Source: a virus
Virus record (IMG/VR): IMGVR_UViG_3300044639_000626
Location: 1 to 20,337 of that record
Length of the DNA: 20,337 nt
Reading direction: 5' to 3' (one strand)
The notes beneath the pieces are model-generated. The model saw nothing but the letters and a program-made list of their open reading frames with translations, ran no database searches and was not told the origin of the DNA. This document shows, piece by piece, positions 6,282 through 12,881 of this stretch (within the stretch, counting starts at the first letter, position 1; the number at the start of each line of letters is the position of its first letter). A program made the position numbers and the translations under genes.

Positions 6282-8455
6282 TGTGGCATCCCTTGTTGTT
6301 CGGGCATCATCTGTTGAGGCATCATCTCATTCTGCTCCCGGCCTGGCATTTCGCTTACCAAGTCACCTGATGTAATCATGCCATGCACCGTGCCCAAGAC
6401 TATATCTTGAATTTGCTCTGGTGACATGCTTGCCTGCACTTGGGCCAAACGCTTGGTTTCAGCTTCGTATGCCTTGACCTGGGCCTCAAAGTCCTTGCGC
6501 TCCATGTCTTGCGCTTCAATGGACTTGCCGACATTTTGGATCATCTGGTGCATTTGCTCCATCTCTTGGCCCATGGCCTGCATCTGCTGCTGAGCCGCCT
6601 GCAATGCTGGGTTGTCCTCGCCATCCGACATGAATTTGGGATCGATGGTCTTGGCAAAACGCTTAGACATCTCTTGGGCGCCAGGCCAATCCATGTTCTT
6701 GACAAACAGGTCACCGGCCACAGCCCACAGTTGAGGGTTTCCTTGCAACAGTTGTGCCATTGCTTCCAGTGCCTCTTGACGTTTGGTCGCGTAGCCTGGG
6801 CCAGTGATTGCTACCACGTCGTACTTGCCAACGCTTGGATTGTAGATTTTCTCCATCACAATCCCGCGTTCATCAACGATTTTGTTGACCGGCTGCTCTT
6901 GATCGGGGTTGATCTTGACCATCTTGGTTTCGCCATCTTCACCGATAATGCGAGCGATGCGCTGGGTGTCGTAAATCTTGGGGATCAAGTCCACCAACTG
7001 ACGGGCCACATGGCGCACGCCGCGAGCCAAGTTGTCGCCATAGTGGTATGTGCCCACATCGCCTTCGCGCTGGCGGGCCAGAATGGCTTTGCCCGAACGT
7101 TCGTTGGAGCCCATGCCCAAACTGGCGTTGTATTGGCCTGTGGTGCTTTTGATGTCTTCAGACGCCCCCGCCTTGGCCTGCAATAGGCCGCTGGAGGCCA
7201 TTGGAGGCTGTGCCCTAGCTGGCAATGGCAACATGCCGCCTTGGCCGTCTGTAACGTCTGGGTTGACCTCCAAATACGGCCAATTCTGCGTGTTGGCGGT
7301 CTTCCACTGGGTCTCATACCCTTCAAACTGCCCGCCGTAGCCAATGAACGGGGCTTTGGGCGCCAAAGCAAGCATCTCGGCCTCTTGGCTCACCCAGTAG
7401 TTGTACATGCGTTGGGCATCTTTGGCGTTGCGCACCAAGCCCGACACGTACAAACGACCGTCAACTTCAAATTCATTGCCCACGATACGGATGACAGGGA
7501 TGTATTTGCCCGCCCACTCGCGCTCTTCAAGGATTTCGTACCCGTTGATCTTGCAGTACTTGACTTTTTGGCGGTCAGATTGGCGTGACTTCTTGGGCTT
7601 GCCGTAGATGGCCCGCAATTGCTTGTCCTCTGGCGTACCCTCAAACGCCGTGGCGTTGCCGGGGTACAAGTTGAGTGTTGCAGGGTCAAAGTCGATATAG
7701 TAGTAATCCGCGATGCGGATCGTGTCTTCATTGAGCCAATTGCTGATTGACTGATCGCCCACACCCAGCGATTGCAGGGTTGTGATGGGCGCAGCGTCTG
7801 GGTACATCCGCTCAAACTCGGCCTTGGTCAAGTCTTCAGTAATAAAGCAATACTTGGCATCCGCGCCGGTCGGGTCTTGAATTGTTGGATCCATGTAGAC
7901 CGAAAAGGAGTTGCGCACCCGGCCAATCTTGATGTCTTGATCAAACGTGTTGTCGTCGCAATACTCGGTCAACAATCGAAGGTAACCTTCGCCGTAAGAA
8001 ACTTGGTTTTCGCAGGCAGTGTCGTAGGCCACGTCAGCGTCGCTGATGTACTCAATGTGCCGAATCATGCCGTTGAAGATGTCGGCCACTTCCACGTCGG
8101 CGTTGTCGTCCACCGGGATGACCTTAGCGCCGGGGCGGTTCTGGCGCTGGTCGTTGGTGACTTGGCGCACATGTTGGGGCAGCTTGTTGATCGTCAGACA
8201 CGGGCGGGCGTTGATGGTTTGACCTTGCACGGCGCCACGGGTAGCCAGTACGTCGGCGGGCCACTGCCAATGGTTGTCGGGCGAGCCGGCATAAAAGCGC
8301 AGATCATCGATCTCATCCTCGCGGCTCTCGGCAAGCGCGGACACCGCCATATCCAGCCTAGCACGGGCTGTGGCCAGGATGTCAGACGCGCTCTTCTTTG
8401 GTTTACCGCCTTCGGCCACTGCGCCAGCAGCCGCAATGCCTGTGAAGTCTGCCAT
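6278..8455 (-). CDS. Portal protein, P22 gp1 family
   Basis: This 725-aa protein would form the dodecameric ring at the head vertex through which DNA enters and leaves. Its length equals that of P22 portal. Recognisable parts: RARLDMAVSALAESREDEID then LRFYAGSPDNHWQW (residues 32-65), the conserved INARPCLTINKLPQHVRQVT and NDQRQNRPGAKVIPVD (80-115), and AYDTACENQVSYGEGYLRL (about 143-161). Further on come RNSFSVYMDP and the segment NERSGKAILARQREGD, which is characteristic of this portal family. Residues about 615-690 are a long Gln/Met/Glu-rich helix, matching the C-terminal barrel helix of P22 portal, and the tail is Met/Gln/Pro-rich. The ATG overlaps the previous gene as TAATG. Confidence 0.93.
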   Translation of the reverse strand: MADFTGIAAAGAVAEGGKPKKSASDILATARARLDMAVSALAESREDEIDDLRFYAGSPDNHWQWPADVLATRGAVQGQTINARPCLTINKLPQHVRQVTNDQRQNRPGAKVIPVDDNADVEVADIFNGMIRHIEYISDADVAYDTACENQVSYGEGYLRLLTEYCDDNTFDQDIKIGRVRNSFSVYMDPTIQDPTGADAKYCFITEDLTKAEFERMYPDAAPITTLQSLGVGDQSISNWLNEDTIRIADYYYIDFDPATLNLYPGNATAFEGTPEDKQLRAIYGKPKKSRQSDRQKVKYCKINGYEILEEREWAGKYIPVIRIVGNEFEVDGRLYVSGLVRNAKDAQRMYNYWVSQEAEMLALAPKAPFIGYGGQFEGYETQWKTANTQNWPYLEVNPDVTDGQGGMLPLPARAQPPMASSGLLQAKAGASEDIKSTTGQYNASLGMGSNERSGKAILARQREGDVGTYHYGDNLARGVRHVARQLVDLIPKIYDTQRIARIIGEDGETKMVKINPDQEQPVNKIVDERGIVMEKIYNPSVGKYDVVAITGPGYATKRQEALEAMAQLLQGNPQLWAVAGDLFVKNMDWPGAQEMSKRFAKTIDPKFMSDGEDNPALQAAQQQMQAMGQEMEQMHQMIQNVGKSIEAQDMERKDFEAQVKAYEAETKRLAQVQASMSPEQIQDIVLGTVHGMITSGDLVSEMPGREQNEMMPQQMMPEQQGMPQ

Positions 8456-8631
8456 TATTTGATCTTGTTAAGGACTTTGTCCACCGTTGCCTTGACATTG
8501 TTGCCCGATGGAATCGTGGCATTGCAGTTGGCAGTGGGTGAACGGGTCTCTTTGTTGCGGTCAGGCATACCGCCGCCCGACATTTTGGGTTCGCGGCTGT
8601 TCAATTTGGCAATGGGTGCAAGAGTTTTCAT
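8455..8631 (-). CDS. Small basic protein, 58 aa
   Basis: The ATG at 8631 overlaps the previous stop (ATGA), and the TAA at 8455-8457 overlaps the portal ATG (TAATG), so this gene is locked between its neighbours. The product starts MKTLAPIAKLNSREPKMSGG, continues GMPDRNKETRSPTAN, and ends VDKVLNKIK. It is Lys/Asn/Pro-rich with no hydrophobic core, so probably extended or DNA-associated. The leader is purine-rich (AAAGAAAAGAA), without a classic Shine-Dalgarno. It is one of four consecutive small basic proteins between terL and portal. I do not recognise a family. Confidence 0.7.
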   Translation of the reverse strand: MKTLAPIAKLNSREPKMSGGGMPDRNKETRSPTANCNATIPSGNNVKATVDKVLNKIK

Positions 8632-8765
8632 TTCTTTTCTTTCGGGGCTGCACGTTTGACTGCATACGCAATGGCCACGGCCTGCTTGACGGGCTTGCCC
8701 GCCTTGACTTCGGCCTTGATGTTTTTGCGGAACGCTTCGGGGGATTTAGATTTGACGAGTGGCAT
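8628..8765 (-). CDS. Small Lys/Ala-rich protein, 45 aa
   Basis: The product begins MPLVKSKSPEAFRKNIKAEV and continues KAGKPVKQAVAIAYAVKRAA, ending PKEKK. The 'MPL.KSKS..AF..NIK.E...GKP.KQA.AIAY..KR' pattern is one I recall from many phage and prophage genomes, always as a 40-70 aa protein with no known role. It would form two amphipathic helices around a GKP turn. It is one base from the previous stop and overlaps the next gene by ATGA, so it is part of the co-translated packaging block. Confidence 0.75.
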   Translation of the reverse strand: MPLVKSKSPEAFRKNIKAEVKAGKPVKQAVAIAYAVKRAAPKEKK

Positions 8766-8766
8766 G

Positions 8767-8919
8767 TTACTTCTTCTTTGCAGTTTTGGCTGAATTTTTG
8801 AAGTCTTTGGCAGTTGGAGCGCCAGGCGAGCCCGGTTTTCTCATCTTCTCTTTAGAGCCAGCGGCAATACGTGCCTGCTTGGCGTGAATGTTTGCGTAAA
8901 GTCCAGGTTTGGTAGCCAT
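8767..8919 (-). CDS. Small basic protein, 50 aa
   Basis: The product begins MATKPGLYANIHAKQARIAA and continues GSKEKMRKPGSPGAPTAKDF, with a Lys-rich end (KTAKKK). The 'MA.KPGLYANIHAK..RI..GSgEKMRKPGs.GAPT...F' pattern is widespread among phages, usually annotated as hypothetical. It is strongly basic and lacks hydrophobic clusters, so binding to nucleic acid or to the procapsid interior is conceivable, but nothing in the sequence proves it. It lies one base after the DUF6321-like gene's TGA and one base before the next ATG. Confidence 0.75.
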   Translation of the reverse strand: MATKPGLYANIHAKQARIAAGSKEKMRKPGSPGAPTAKDFKNSAKTAKKK

Positions 8920-8920
8920 G

Positions 8921-9178
8921 TCAACACTTCCATCTTTTAAGGGCTGCTTTAGCGCGTTCGCCGTCTTTGGCGTTGGCCGCTACAGCACCCATCCTTGCAC
9001 AAAATGAATCTTTGCGACCTTGGTCTGCCTTGGTCTTAGGGTTGGGTGCCGGCGCCTTGAGGTTGGAACCTGTAGCGGCGTTGTACTTAGCGCGGCCCTT
9101 CTCAGTCAGACCCGCACCCTTGGACACCGGCAACTTCTCGCCGCGACCGACTGACAGAGATACGCTCTTCTTCTTCAT
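8921..9178 (-). CDS. DUF6321-like small basic protein, 85 aa
   Basis: The product begins MKKKSVSLSVGRGEKLPVSK, followed by GAGLTEKGRAKYNAATGSNL, KAPAPNPKTKADQGRKDSFC and ARMGAVAANAKDGERAKAAL, ending KRWKC. The 'GLT.KGR.KYN..TG.NLK.P.p.....gRk.SFCARM' pattern matches the phage family I know as DUF6321 (name from memory). The two cysteines (in SFCARM and the last residue) and a Trp near the end are typical. I chose the ATG at 9178 over the one at 9190 because it overlaps the terL TGA as ATGA, the rule in this block. In other phages it lies near terminase and portal genes, as here, so it may act in packaging or head assembly. Function is unknown. Confidence 0.8.
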   Translation of the reverse strand: MKKKSVSLSVGRGEKLPVSKGAGLTEKGRAKYNAATGSNLKAPAPNPKTKADQGRKDSFCARMGAVAANAKDGERAKAALKRWKC

Positions 9179-10698
9179 GCGCCCATCCATCCTGTAGACA
9201 CTGCGCTACCGTAGCTTCTAGCGGTGCGCTTGGGTTCAGCATACTCACGATGTGCCACTGGAAAGGCAAATGTGACGCAGATAGCGTCAGCAGCGTCGGG
9301 TGAGGCAAGACCGCGAGCTTTCATTTCCTTTTTGCTTTCCAAGAAGATTGTTCCCCGTGAATCAGGCTTCATCATAGGCGAAATCAAGTCCGTCTTCAAG
9401 AACCTGTCGTTGGGGATACTAGCAGATTTCAGCCATTCTCGCATATCTCCCCACATTTGCGCGCGCATATTGCCATACATGATCGGGTTTTTGGCTTTAT
9501 TCCCAAAGTTTATGCCCTTGACCTTGTACCGTTGCTCTTTTAATCGATCAACAATACCCGCCCCCAGCCCGCCTTCGTCGATCACAACCAGCGCGGGCTT
9601 AAATTCCTCAATCGCTTCAATCACATACCCCACCACCGTCATGGTGTCGTCGCCCCTGTGGCGCATTATCTTGACAATATCCCGTCCTTGCCTGACCGCG
9701 ATCACCGTAGCGTCCGCTCCAAACCGCGCCGGGTCTACGCCAATCACAATTGGGGCGCTGGCATCCTTGTACTTGGGCCGGGCCATGGCGTCGTCCACAA
9801 TGTCGGCCCCGATGAACTGGTCATCGCCCGCGCTTGGGAACATACCGTAGACCTCAACGTGCGCCTGGGATGAGTCAGGCCCATATTCGTCAATGATTCG
9901 GTTGTAAACCGCTTTGTCGGTGCCTTCAACCGTCCTAGCGTCCACGATTCTGGTGCGCCAAAACGCCCGTTTGCTGTTGAAAGCCTCGTAAAAGTACCCG
10001 GTGTTGCGTCGCGGGTTGGAAAACGCCAACCAAAAGCGGTTTGGCGTGTTTTCTGTAAAGAAACCGCCGGTCACCGCCCAGATGGAGTCGTCAATACCAC
10101 TGGCCTCATCAAAAACCACCAGCACACCGTCAAAGTTGTGGACACCAGCGTAGGCGTCGGGGTTCTCCGCTGACCAGAGCCGCCCTTCCACGCCCCAGTA
10201 CCGGGTGCCCTTCTTCAAATCCCGCTCGACCAGTTCAGTCAGCCACTTGGCCGGCATGACGCGGGTGGCTGAGACTTCAAACCAATGTGAGTTGATGGCC
10301 ATGGCCAGCCATTTGGTGATCTCGGCCCAAGTAATTGACCGTAGCTGGGACTCGGAGTTGGCCGAAATAATGGTCGTCGAACCAATCCTGGTGGCCAGCA
10401 TCCAGATCGTGATCCATGAGACCAACGCCGACTTGCCAATACCCCGGCCAGACGATATAGCTTCTTGCAAGACATCAAAGTCTGCTTTGCCCTGGTTCAG
10501 TTTGATGTGCTCGGCGATGTCCAGCAGCACCTCGCGCTGCCATTTGCGCGGGCCAGTGAAGTGCTCCAGCGGCGTGCCCTTGACGCCCCAAGGAAAAGCA
10601 AACATTACAAACGCCAGCGGGTTGTCCTTGATCGCCGGGCTCCACAGCCGGGCCATCAGCTCTTGTTCGTCTTCAGCGCTGTACTTGGTGCTCTGCAT
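9175..10698 (-). CDS. terL: Terminase large subunit (ATPase and nuclease)
   Basis: This 507-aa packaging motor pumps DNA through the portal and cuts the concatemer. Visible motifs in order: an adenine-pocket-like region with KWQREVLLDI (about 52-61); Walker A SSGRGIGKSALVSW with the key Lys at 89; Walker B VLVVFDEAS (192-200) with Asp-Glu; a coupling segment LAFSNPRR (224-231); and an RNase H-like nuclease starting IVIGVDPARFGADATVIAV with Asp 322. ALVVIDEGGLGAGIVDRL follows with Asp 374, and SPDAADAICVTFAF supplies the third acidic residue near the end. It overlaps terS by 26 bases. Length and motif spacing are normal for a complete gene. Confidence 0.95.
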   Translation of the reverse strand: MQSTKYSAEDEQELMARLWSPAIKDNPLAFVMFAFPWGVKGTPLEHFTGPRKWQREVLLDIAEHIKLNQGKADFDVLQEAISSGRGIGKSALVSWITIWMLATRIGSTTIISANSESQLRSITWAEITKWLAMAINSHWFEVSATRVMPAKWLTELVERDLKKGTRYWGVEGRLWSAENPDAYAGVHNFDGVLVVFDEASGIDDSIWAVTGGFFTENTPNRFWLAFSNPRRNTGYFYEAFNSKRAFWRTRIVDARTVEGTDKAVYNRIIDEYGPDSSQAHVEVYGMFPSAGDDQFIGADIVDDAMARPKYKDASAPIVIGVDPARFGADATVIAVRQGRDIVKIMRHRGDDTMTVVGYVIEAIEEFKPALVVIDEGGLGAGIVDRLKEQRYKVKGINFGNKAKNPIMYGNMRAQMWGDMREWLKSASIPNDRFLKTDLISPMMKPDSRGTIFLESKKEMKARGLASPDAADAICVTFAFPVAHREYAEPKRTARSYGSAVSTGWMGA

Positions 10699-11119
10699 GC
10701 GTGGGTAACTCTAGTTTGGGGCTGGGCGCGTGGGCGATGACGTCGATGACCCGGGATTCAGCGTCGCGCAGCGCCTGGGTGACTGAGATGCGCTGGTCAA
10801 CATCAATAGTAATAGATTGTTTGGCCACCCAACCGTGGACGTTCTGAAGTATGGCCAACGCCGCTTTGGAGTCGCCCTCTCGCGCTGCCTTGTGCAGGCA
10901 CTGAGACATTTCCATCTCAGCGTCTGCCTTGCCTTTTTGCGCGGCCATCTCCGCAATTGGGTCAAGCTGCACCAGTTGCCGGTATTCGGCGGGCAACATG
11001 CCAGACGCCAACGCCAACGAGTCGCCTTTCAACCCCAGCTTGGCGGCTTCGTAGATGCGGGTTAAGCGCGCCTCAGTCGCTTCGACCTTGCGCGGTGCAA
11101 AAGGTAGGCTTTCAAACAT
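10673..11119 (-). CDS. Probable terminase small subunit
   Basis: This 148-aa helical protein precedes and overlaps terL, the standard place for the DNA-recognition subunit. Its N-terminal region (about 10-55) contains EARLTRIYEAAKLGLKGDS then LALASGMLPAEYRQLVQLDP, which reads as a helix-turn-helix ('A...GLKGD.LALA.GM....Y..L') typical of small terminases. The middle (AEMEMSQCLHKAAREGDSKA) fits an oligomerisation helix, and HGWVAKQSITIDVDQRISVT is the beta segment found near the end of many of these proteins. There is no Shine-Dalgarno. Instead TATATT lies 6 bases before the ATG at 11119, so the message may be leaderless or start very near the ATG. Confidence 0.8.
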   Translation of the reverse strand: MFESLPFAPRKVEATEARLTRIYEAAKLGLKGDSLALASGMLPAEYRQLVQLDPIAEMAAQKGKADAEMEMSQCLHKAAREGDSKAALAILQNVHGWVAKQSITIDVDQRISVTQALRDAESRVIDVIAHAPSPKLELPTHAEHQVQR

Positions 11120-11125
11120 GTGCCG

Positions 11126-11131
11126 AATATA
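11126..11131 (-). promoter_or_regulatory. Possible -10 element just before terS
   Basis: On the minus strand TATATT lies 6 bases before the terS ATG and downstream of a long A/T run (11132-11153) that could act as an UP-like element. No good -35 box is present at 16-18 bases. If used, transcription would begin at or near the ATG, which would explain the missing Shine-Dalgarno. Weak evidence. Confidence 0.25.
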
Positions 11132-11226
11132 CCAAAAATAAAATTAAAAATTTGTGGGTCGTGTGGGCAATGTGGGCTATAAAAAATTTTGTTTGTGGCC
11201 CCTCCGCTGCCGTGGCCCTCTGGCCA

Positions 11227-11248
11227 GGGCCCTCCCCCGGGGGCCCTC
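11227..11248. repeat. GGGCCCTC direct repeat with G/C palindrome
   Basis: GGGCCCTC occurs at 11227-11234 and again at 11241-11248, with CCCCCGG sequence between. The unit can fold (CCCCC/GGGGG at 11234-11243). It lies in the left arm of the control region, and its role is unknown. Confidence 0.5.
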
Positions 11249-11250
11249 AA

Positions 11251-11274
11251 GCAACCGGCAACCGGCAACCGGCA
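11251..11274. repeat. Three tandem 7-bp repeats (GCAACCG)
   Basis: Three perfect copies of GCAACCG run without gap at 11251-11271, followed by GCA of a partial fourth. The length of 7 bp is off the helical pitch. It could be an iteron-like protein binding site or simple slippage. Confidence 0.7.
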
Positions 11275-11408
11275 CGCGGCCACCAGATTGCAGTTTGTAG
11301 TACTTTAGTGGGGGGCAATGTGGGCAGTGTCCACATGACCCGCACGCTCGCTGGCGCATGGCCTGGTGGCCATGTGGCCATGACCATGCGCGGGCATTTG
11401 TGGGTCAT

Positions 11409-11436
11409 GTGGGCGTTGTACCCACGATTTTTTTTT
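11409..11436 (+). terminator. Weak hairpin followed by nine T
   Basis: GTGGG (11409-11413), a 7-base loop, CCCAC (11421-11425), then GA and a run of nine T (11428-11436). The stem is only 5 bp, but the T-run is long, so a rightward intrinsic terminator is possible. There is no rightward gene before it, so it could stop antisense transcription leaving the late block, or simply be part of the TGTGG array. Confidence 0.35.
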
Positions 11437-11480
11437 CGCTCTCAAACGTGGGGGTTGTGAGCATTCGTGAGCCATACACC

Positions 11481-11500
11481 TACTGTATAGCTATATAGTA
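11481..11500. promoter_or_regulatory. Near-perfect 20-bp palindrome, candidate operator
   Basis: TACTGTATAGCTATATAGTA is its own reverse complement except for one symmetric pair (positions 5 and 16), with a perfect TATAGCTATA centre. It sits in the A+T-rich core between the two facing TGTGG/CCACA arrays. Dyads of this size are typical of dimeric repressors or origin-binding proteins. No binding protein is identified in the window. Confidence 0.45.
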
Positions 11501-11686
11501 TTACAAAAATATCTATCATCTAGCGTATCATTTAAAGTAGTCCACATTGTCCACAAATGATAGTTTTCACTCTTAAACCCGGTCAATCGCACGTTGTCCA
11601 CAATAGCCCCAAAAGCGCCCACAATCGCGCCCACGCTATCCACACCCAATAACCCCACACAATCGAAGGTCTAAAAATGTGGGCAT

Positions 11687-11715
11687 TTGACAAGCGCTAG
11701 ACATTGTCTTACATT
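11687..11715 (+). promoter_or_regulatory. Sigma70-type promoter for the rightward island
   Basis: A perfect -35 box TTGACA (11687-11692) is followed, after 17 bases, by TACATT (11710-11715), a 4 of 6 match to the -10 consensus. Transcription would begin near 11722, leaving a leader of about 50 bases before the first island gene at 11771. This is the clearest promoter in the window and would use the host polymerase, fitting early expression. Confidence 0.55.
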
Positions 11716-11748
11716 ACATCACCGGCGCGATTTTGCACCGGCATACAG

Positions 11749-11767
11749 TCAACTAATCGAGAGGTTT
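11749..11767 (+). repeat. Shared leader motif, copy 1 (TCAACTAATCGA + GAGG)
   Basis: TCAACTAATCGA at 11749-11760 is followed by GAGG as Shine-Dalgarno, then the ATG at 11771. The same 12-mer recurs before the gene at 12888. A shorter relative (CAATCGAAGG) occurs at 11660. Two genes of the island thus share a copied leader. Confidence 0.6.
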
Positions 11768-11770
11768 TCA

Positions 11771-11995
11771 ATGTCTAATTTGCCCACAACACTCAATAAA
11801 TGGCAACGCCGCGAAATCGAAACAATGCAGAAAATGCAACATTTCGGCGCAAATTATCTGGCGCGCGGGTTGTCTATGCTTTGGCGCAGCGCGCCGAAGA
11901 AAACCCAGCAAGCTGAAATTCTGGCACTGGCGCAACGCCTGGGCGTTGATCAAAATCCGGAATTCATTATTTCTAACCAATGCACGTTCATGTAA
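11771..11995 (+). CDS. First gene of the rightward island, 74 aa, unknown
   Basis: The ATG at 11771 is chosen because GAGAGG precedes it by 7-8 bases. A longer frame back to a TTG at 11687 would use the promoter -35 box as its start and is not credible. The product starts MSNLPTTLNKWQRREIETMQ and continues KMQHFGANYLARGLSMLWRS, with an AEILALAQRLGV helix and the end NQCTFM. It is mostly helical and basic, with no membrane segment. No family is recognised. As the first gene behind a host-type promoter it is a candidate early protein. A G/C hairpin follows 10 bases after the stop. Confidence 0.7.
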   Translation: MSNLPTTLNKWQRREIETMQKMQHFGANYLARGLSMLWRSAPKKTQQAEILALAQRLGVDQNPEFIISNQCTFM

Positions 11996-12004
11996 ACGTC
12001 AACC

Positions 12005-12023
12005 GCGCGGCCACCGGCCGCGC
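12005..12023 (+). terminator. G/C-only hairpin between island genes 1 and 2
   Basis: GCGCGGCC, loop ACC, GGCCGCGC is a perfect 8-bp stem. There is no T-run after it, so it is more likely a partial or Rho-linked stop, or an mRNA 3'-end stabiliser, than a full intrinsic terminator. Confidence 0.45.
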
Positions 12024-12054
12024 TCAATTCACTCAAATACAGTAAAGGTCCATC

Positions 12055-12813
12055 ATGTCAAAAATTCTAGGTTATATCGCTTATGAGGGTCCATCGACCA
12101 TTGACGGCGCGCCCATTGTCGTCATTGTCAACAAAATCCACACCGATTCTAAAAACGATAAGACCGGCGCGATTGTGCAAACCTTTATTATCCGGTCCGA
12201 TATCGCGCCCATGGCCGCGCTTCAATCGGGCGAAGATGAATCCATATGTGGCGATTGTGGGCACCGGCCATATCTCATTAAAACCGGCGAGAGCGAAGAA
12301 CCGCCATGTTATGTCCAAGTCGGAAAGTCGGTTCAATCGGTTTATCACGCATACAAACGCGGCCGGTACGTCAAAGCGGACCCGGCCACAATCGCCCGCG
12401 TGCTCGCCGGTAAGATTGTCCGTATCGGTACATATGGCGACCCCTTCGCTGCGCCGGTGCGCATGTGGGCGCAGATAACCCGGTATGCGGCCGGCCGGCG
12501 CGGTTATTCGCACCAATGGGACCGCGCCGATTTTGACGTGCAAGCATGGGCCCCTTTGGTTATGGCAAGCGCGGACAATATTGATCAAGCTGCGAAGGCT
12601 AACTTGCTTGGCATGCGCGTTTTTCGCGTGTCAATGGGGGTTGACGTTCAACCGGGTGAGGCATCATGCCCGGCATCGGCCGAAAGTGGCCGCCGGTCTA
12701 CATGCGCAAAATGTACCCTTTGCTCTGGCACGTCAATCAACGCGCGCGATATTGTAATCGCCGATCACGCGGCCGGTCATGCGCGCCGGGTTATTTCGAT
12801 CGCTAGTGTGTGA
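12055..12813 (+). CDS. Seven-cysteine protein of unknown function, 252 aa
   Basis: The largest island gene. The ATG at 12055 has AAAGG 8 bases upstream. Cysteines are grouped: C65xxC68 (CGDCGHRP), C85 (PPCYVQVG), C205 (ASCPAS), and C217xxC220xxC223 (TCAKCTLCSG). Other conserved-looking blocks are YHAYKRGRY (97-105), RIGTYGDPFAAP (123-134), GYSHQW (150-155) and the end DIVIADHAAGHARR. I recall phage homologues with the same Cys blocks and the 'G.YGDP...P' segment, all annotated as unknown. The cysteines could hold zinc or an iron-sulphur cluster. The C-terminal CxxCxxC with a distant Cys recalls Fe-S proteins, but there is no CxxxCxxC radical-SAM motif. It follows a hairpin, so it may have its own expression level. 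Confidence 0.8.
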   Translation: MSKILGYIAYEGPSTIDGAPIVVIVNKIHTDSKNDKTGAIVQTFIIRSDIAPMAALQSGEDESICGDCGHRPYLIKTGESEEPPCYVQVGKSVQSVYHAYKRGRYVKADPATIARVLAGKIVRIGTYGDPFAAPVRMWAQITRYAAGRRGYSHQWDRADFDVQAWAPLVMASADNIDQAAKANLLGMRVFRVSMGVDVQPGEASCPASAESGRRSTCAKCTLCSGTSINARDIVIADHAAGHARRVISIASV

Positions 12814-12820
12814 CCTTATG

Positions 12821-12838
12821 TGGACCCTTCGGGGTCCA
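12821..12838 (+). terminator. UUCG-tetraloop hairpin after the seven-cysteine gene
   Basis: TGGACCC, loop TTCG, GGGTCCA forms a perfect 7-bp stem closed by C(UUCG)G, one of the most stable RNA tetraloops. It starts 7 bases after the stop codon. There is no T-run after it, so it probably protects the 3' end or attenuates transcription, and does not terminate fully. Confidence 0.55.
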
Positions 12839-12865
12839 TATCGGGGCGCGCACTGGTGCACGCTA

Positions 12866-12881
12866 TCAACTAATCGAAGGG
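12866..12881 (+). repeat. Shared leader motif, copy 2 (TCAACTAATCGA + AGGG)
   Basis: TCAACTAATCGA at 12866-12877 is identical to the copy at 11749 and again leads into a Shine-Dalgarno (GAAGGG) and an ATG (12888). A short palindrome GCACTGGTGC (about 12850-12859) precedes it. It may be a copied translation-initiation region or a regulator site. Confidence 0.6.

Larger units (their letters stand above)
11120..11770. promoter_or_regulatory. Gene-free divergent control region, candidate replication origin
   Basis: These 651 bases separate the leftward late block from the rightward island and hold no credible gene. On the plus strand, TGTGG pentamers, mostly extended to TGTGGGC, occur in the left arm at about 11153, 11162, 11171, 11194, 11319, 11373, 11399 and 11408. 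In the right arm the same word is inverted (CCACA) at about 11542, 11551, 11599, 11619, 11640 and 11655, including TTGTCCACAA at 11594 and a DnaA-box-like CTATCCACA at 11636. Single reversed copies sit at 11331 and 11678. Between the arms, about 11465-11540 is A+T-rich, with a palindrome. Inverted motif arrays around an A+T core fit an origin or a regulator-bound divergent promoter. No function is proven. Confidence 0.5.

Noticed and set aside
6440-7186. 248-codon plus-strand frame antisense to portal
   Set aside because: Its His/Leu-rich translation mirrors the Gln/Met-rich portal tail, and there is no start signal.
9178-9190. ATG at 9190 as start of the DUF6321-like gene
   Set aside because: The ATG at 9178 overlaps the terL stop as ATGA like its neighbours, and family members start MKKK or similar.
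10957-11460. 167-codon plus-strand frame through terS and the control region
   Set aside because: It is antisense to terS and runs into repeats and palindromes, with a translation of low complexity and no binding site.
11636-11644. CTATCCACA as a functional DnaA box
   Set aside because: It is one 8 of 9 match inside a region where CCACA is repeated many times. Alone it does not show DnaA dependence.
11677-11700. Seven-codon frame ATG...TAG (MWAFDKR) as a leader peptide
   Set aside because: It overlaps the -35 box of the promoter at 11687, so it would not be on that transcript.
11687-11770. Longer start (TTG at 11687) for the first island gene
   Set aside because: The TTG is the start of the TTGACA promoter box and has no suitable binding site. 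The ATG at 11771 has GAGAGG.
12067-12588. 173-codon minus-strand frame antisense to the seven-cysteine gene
   Set aside because: It is a shadow of high-G+C coding. The plus-strand gene has motifs and a binding site.
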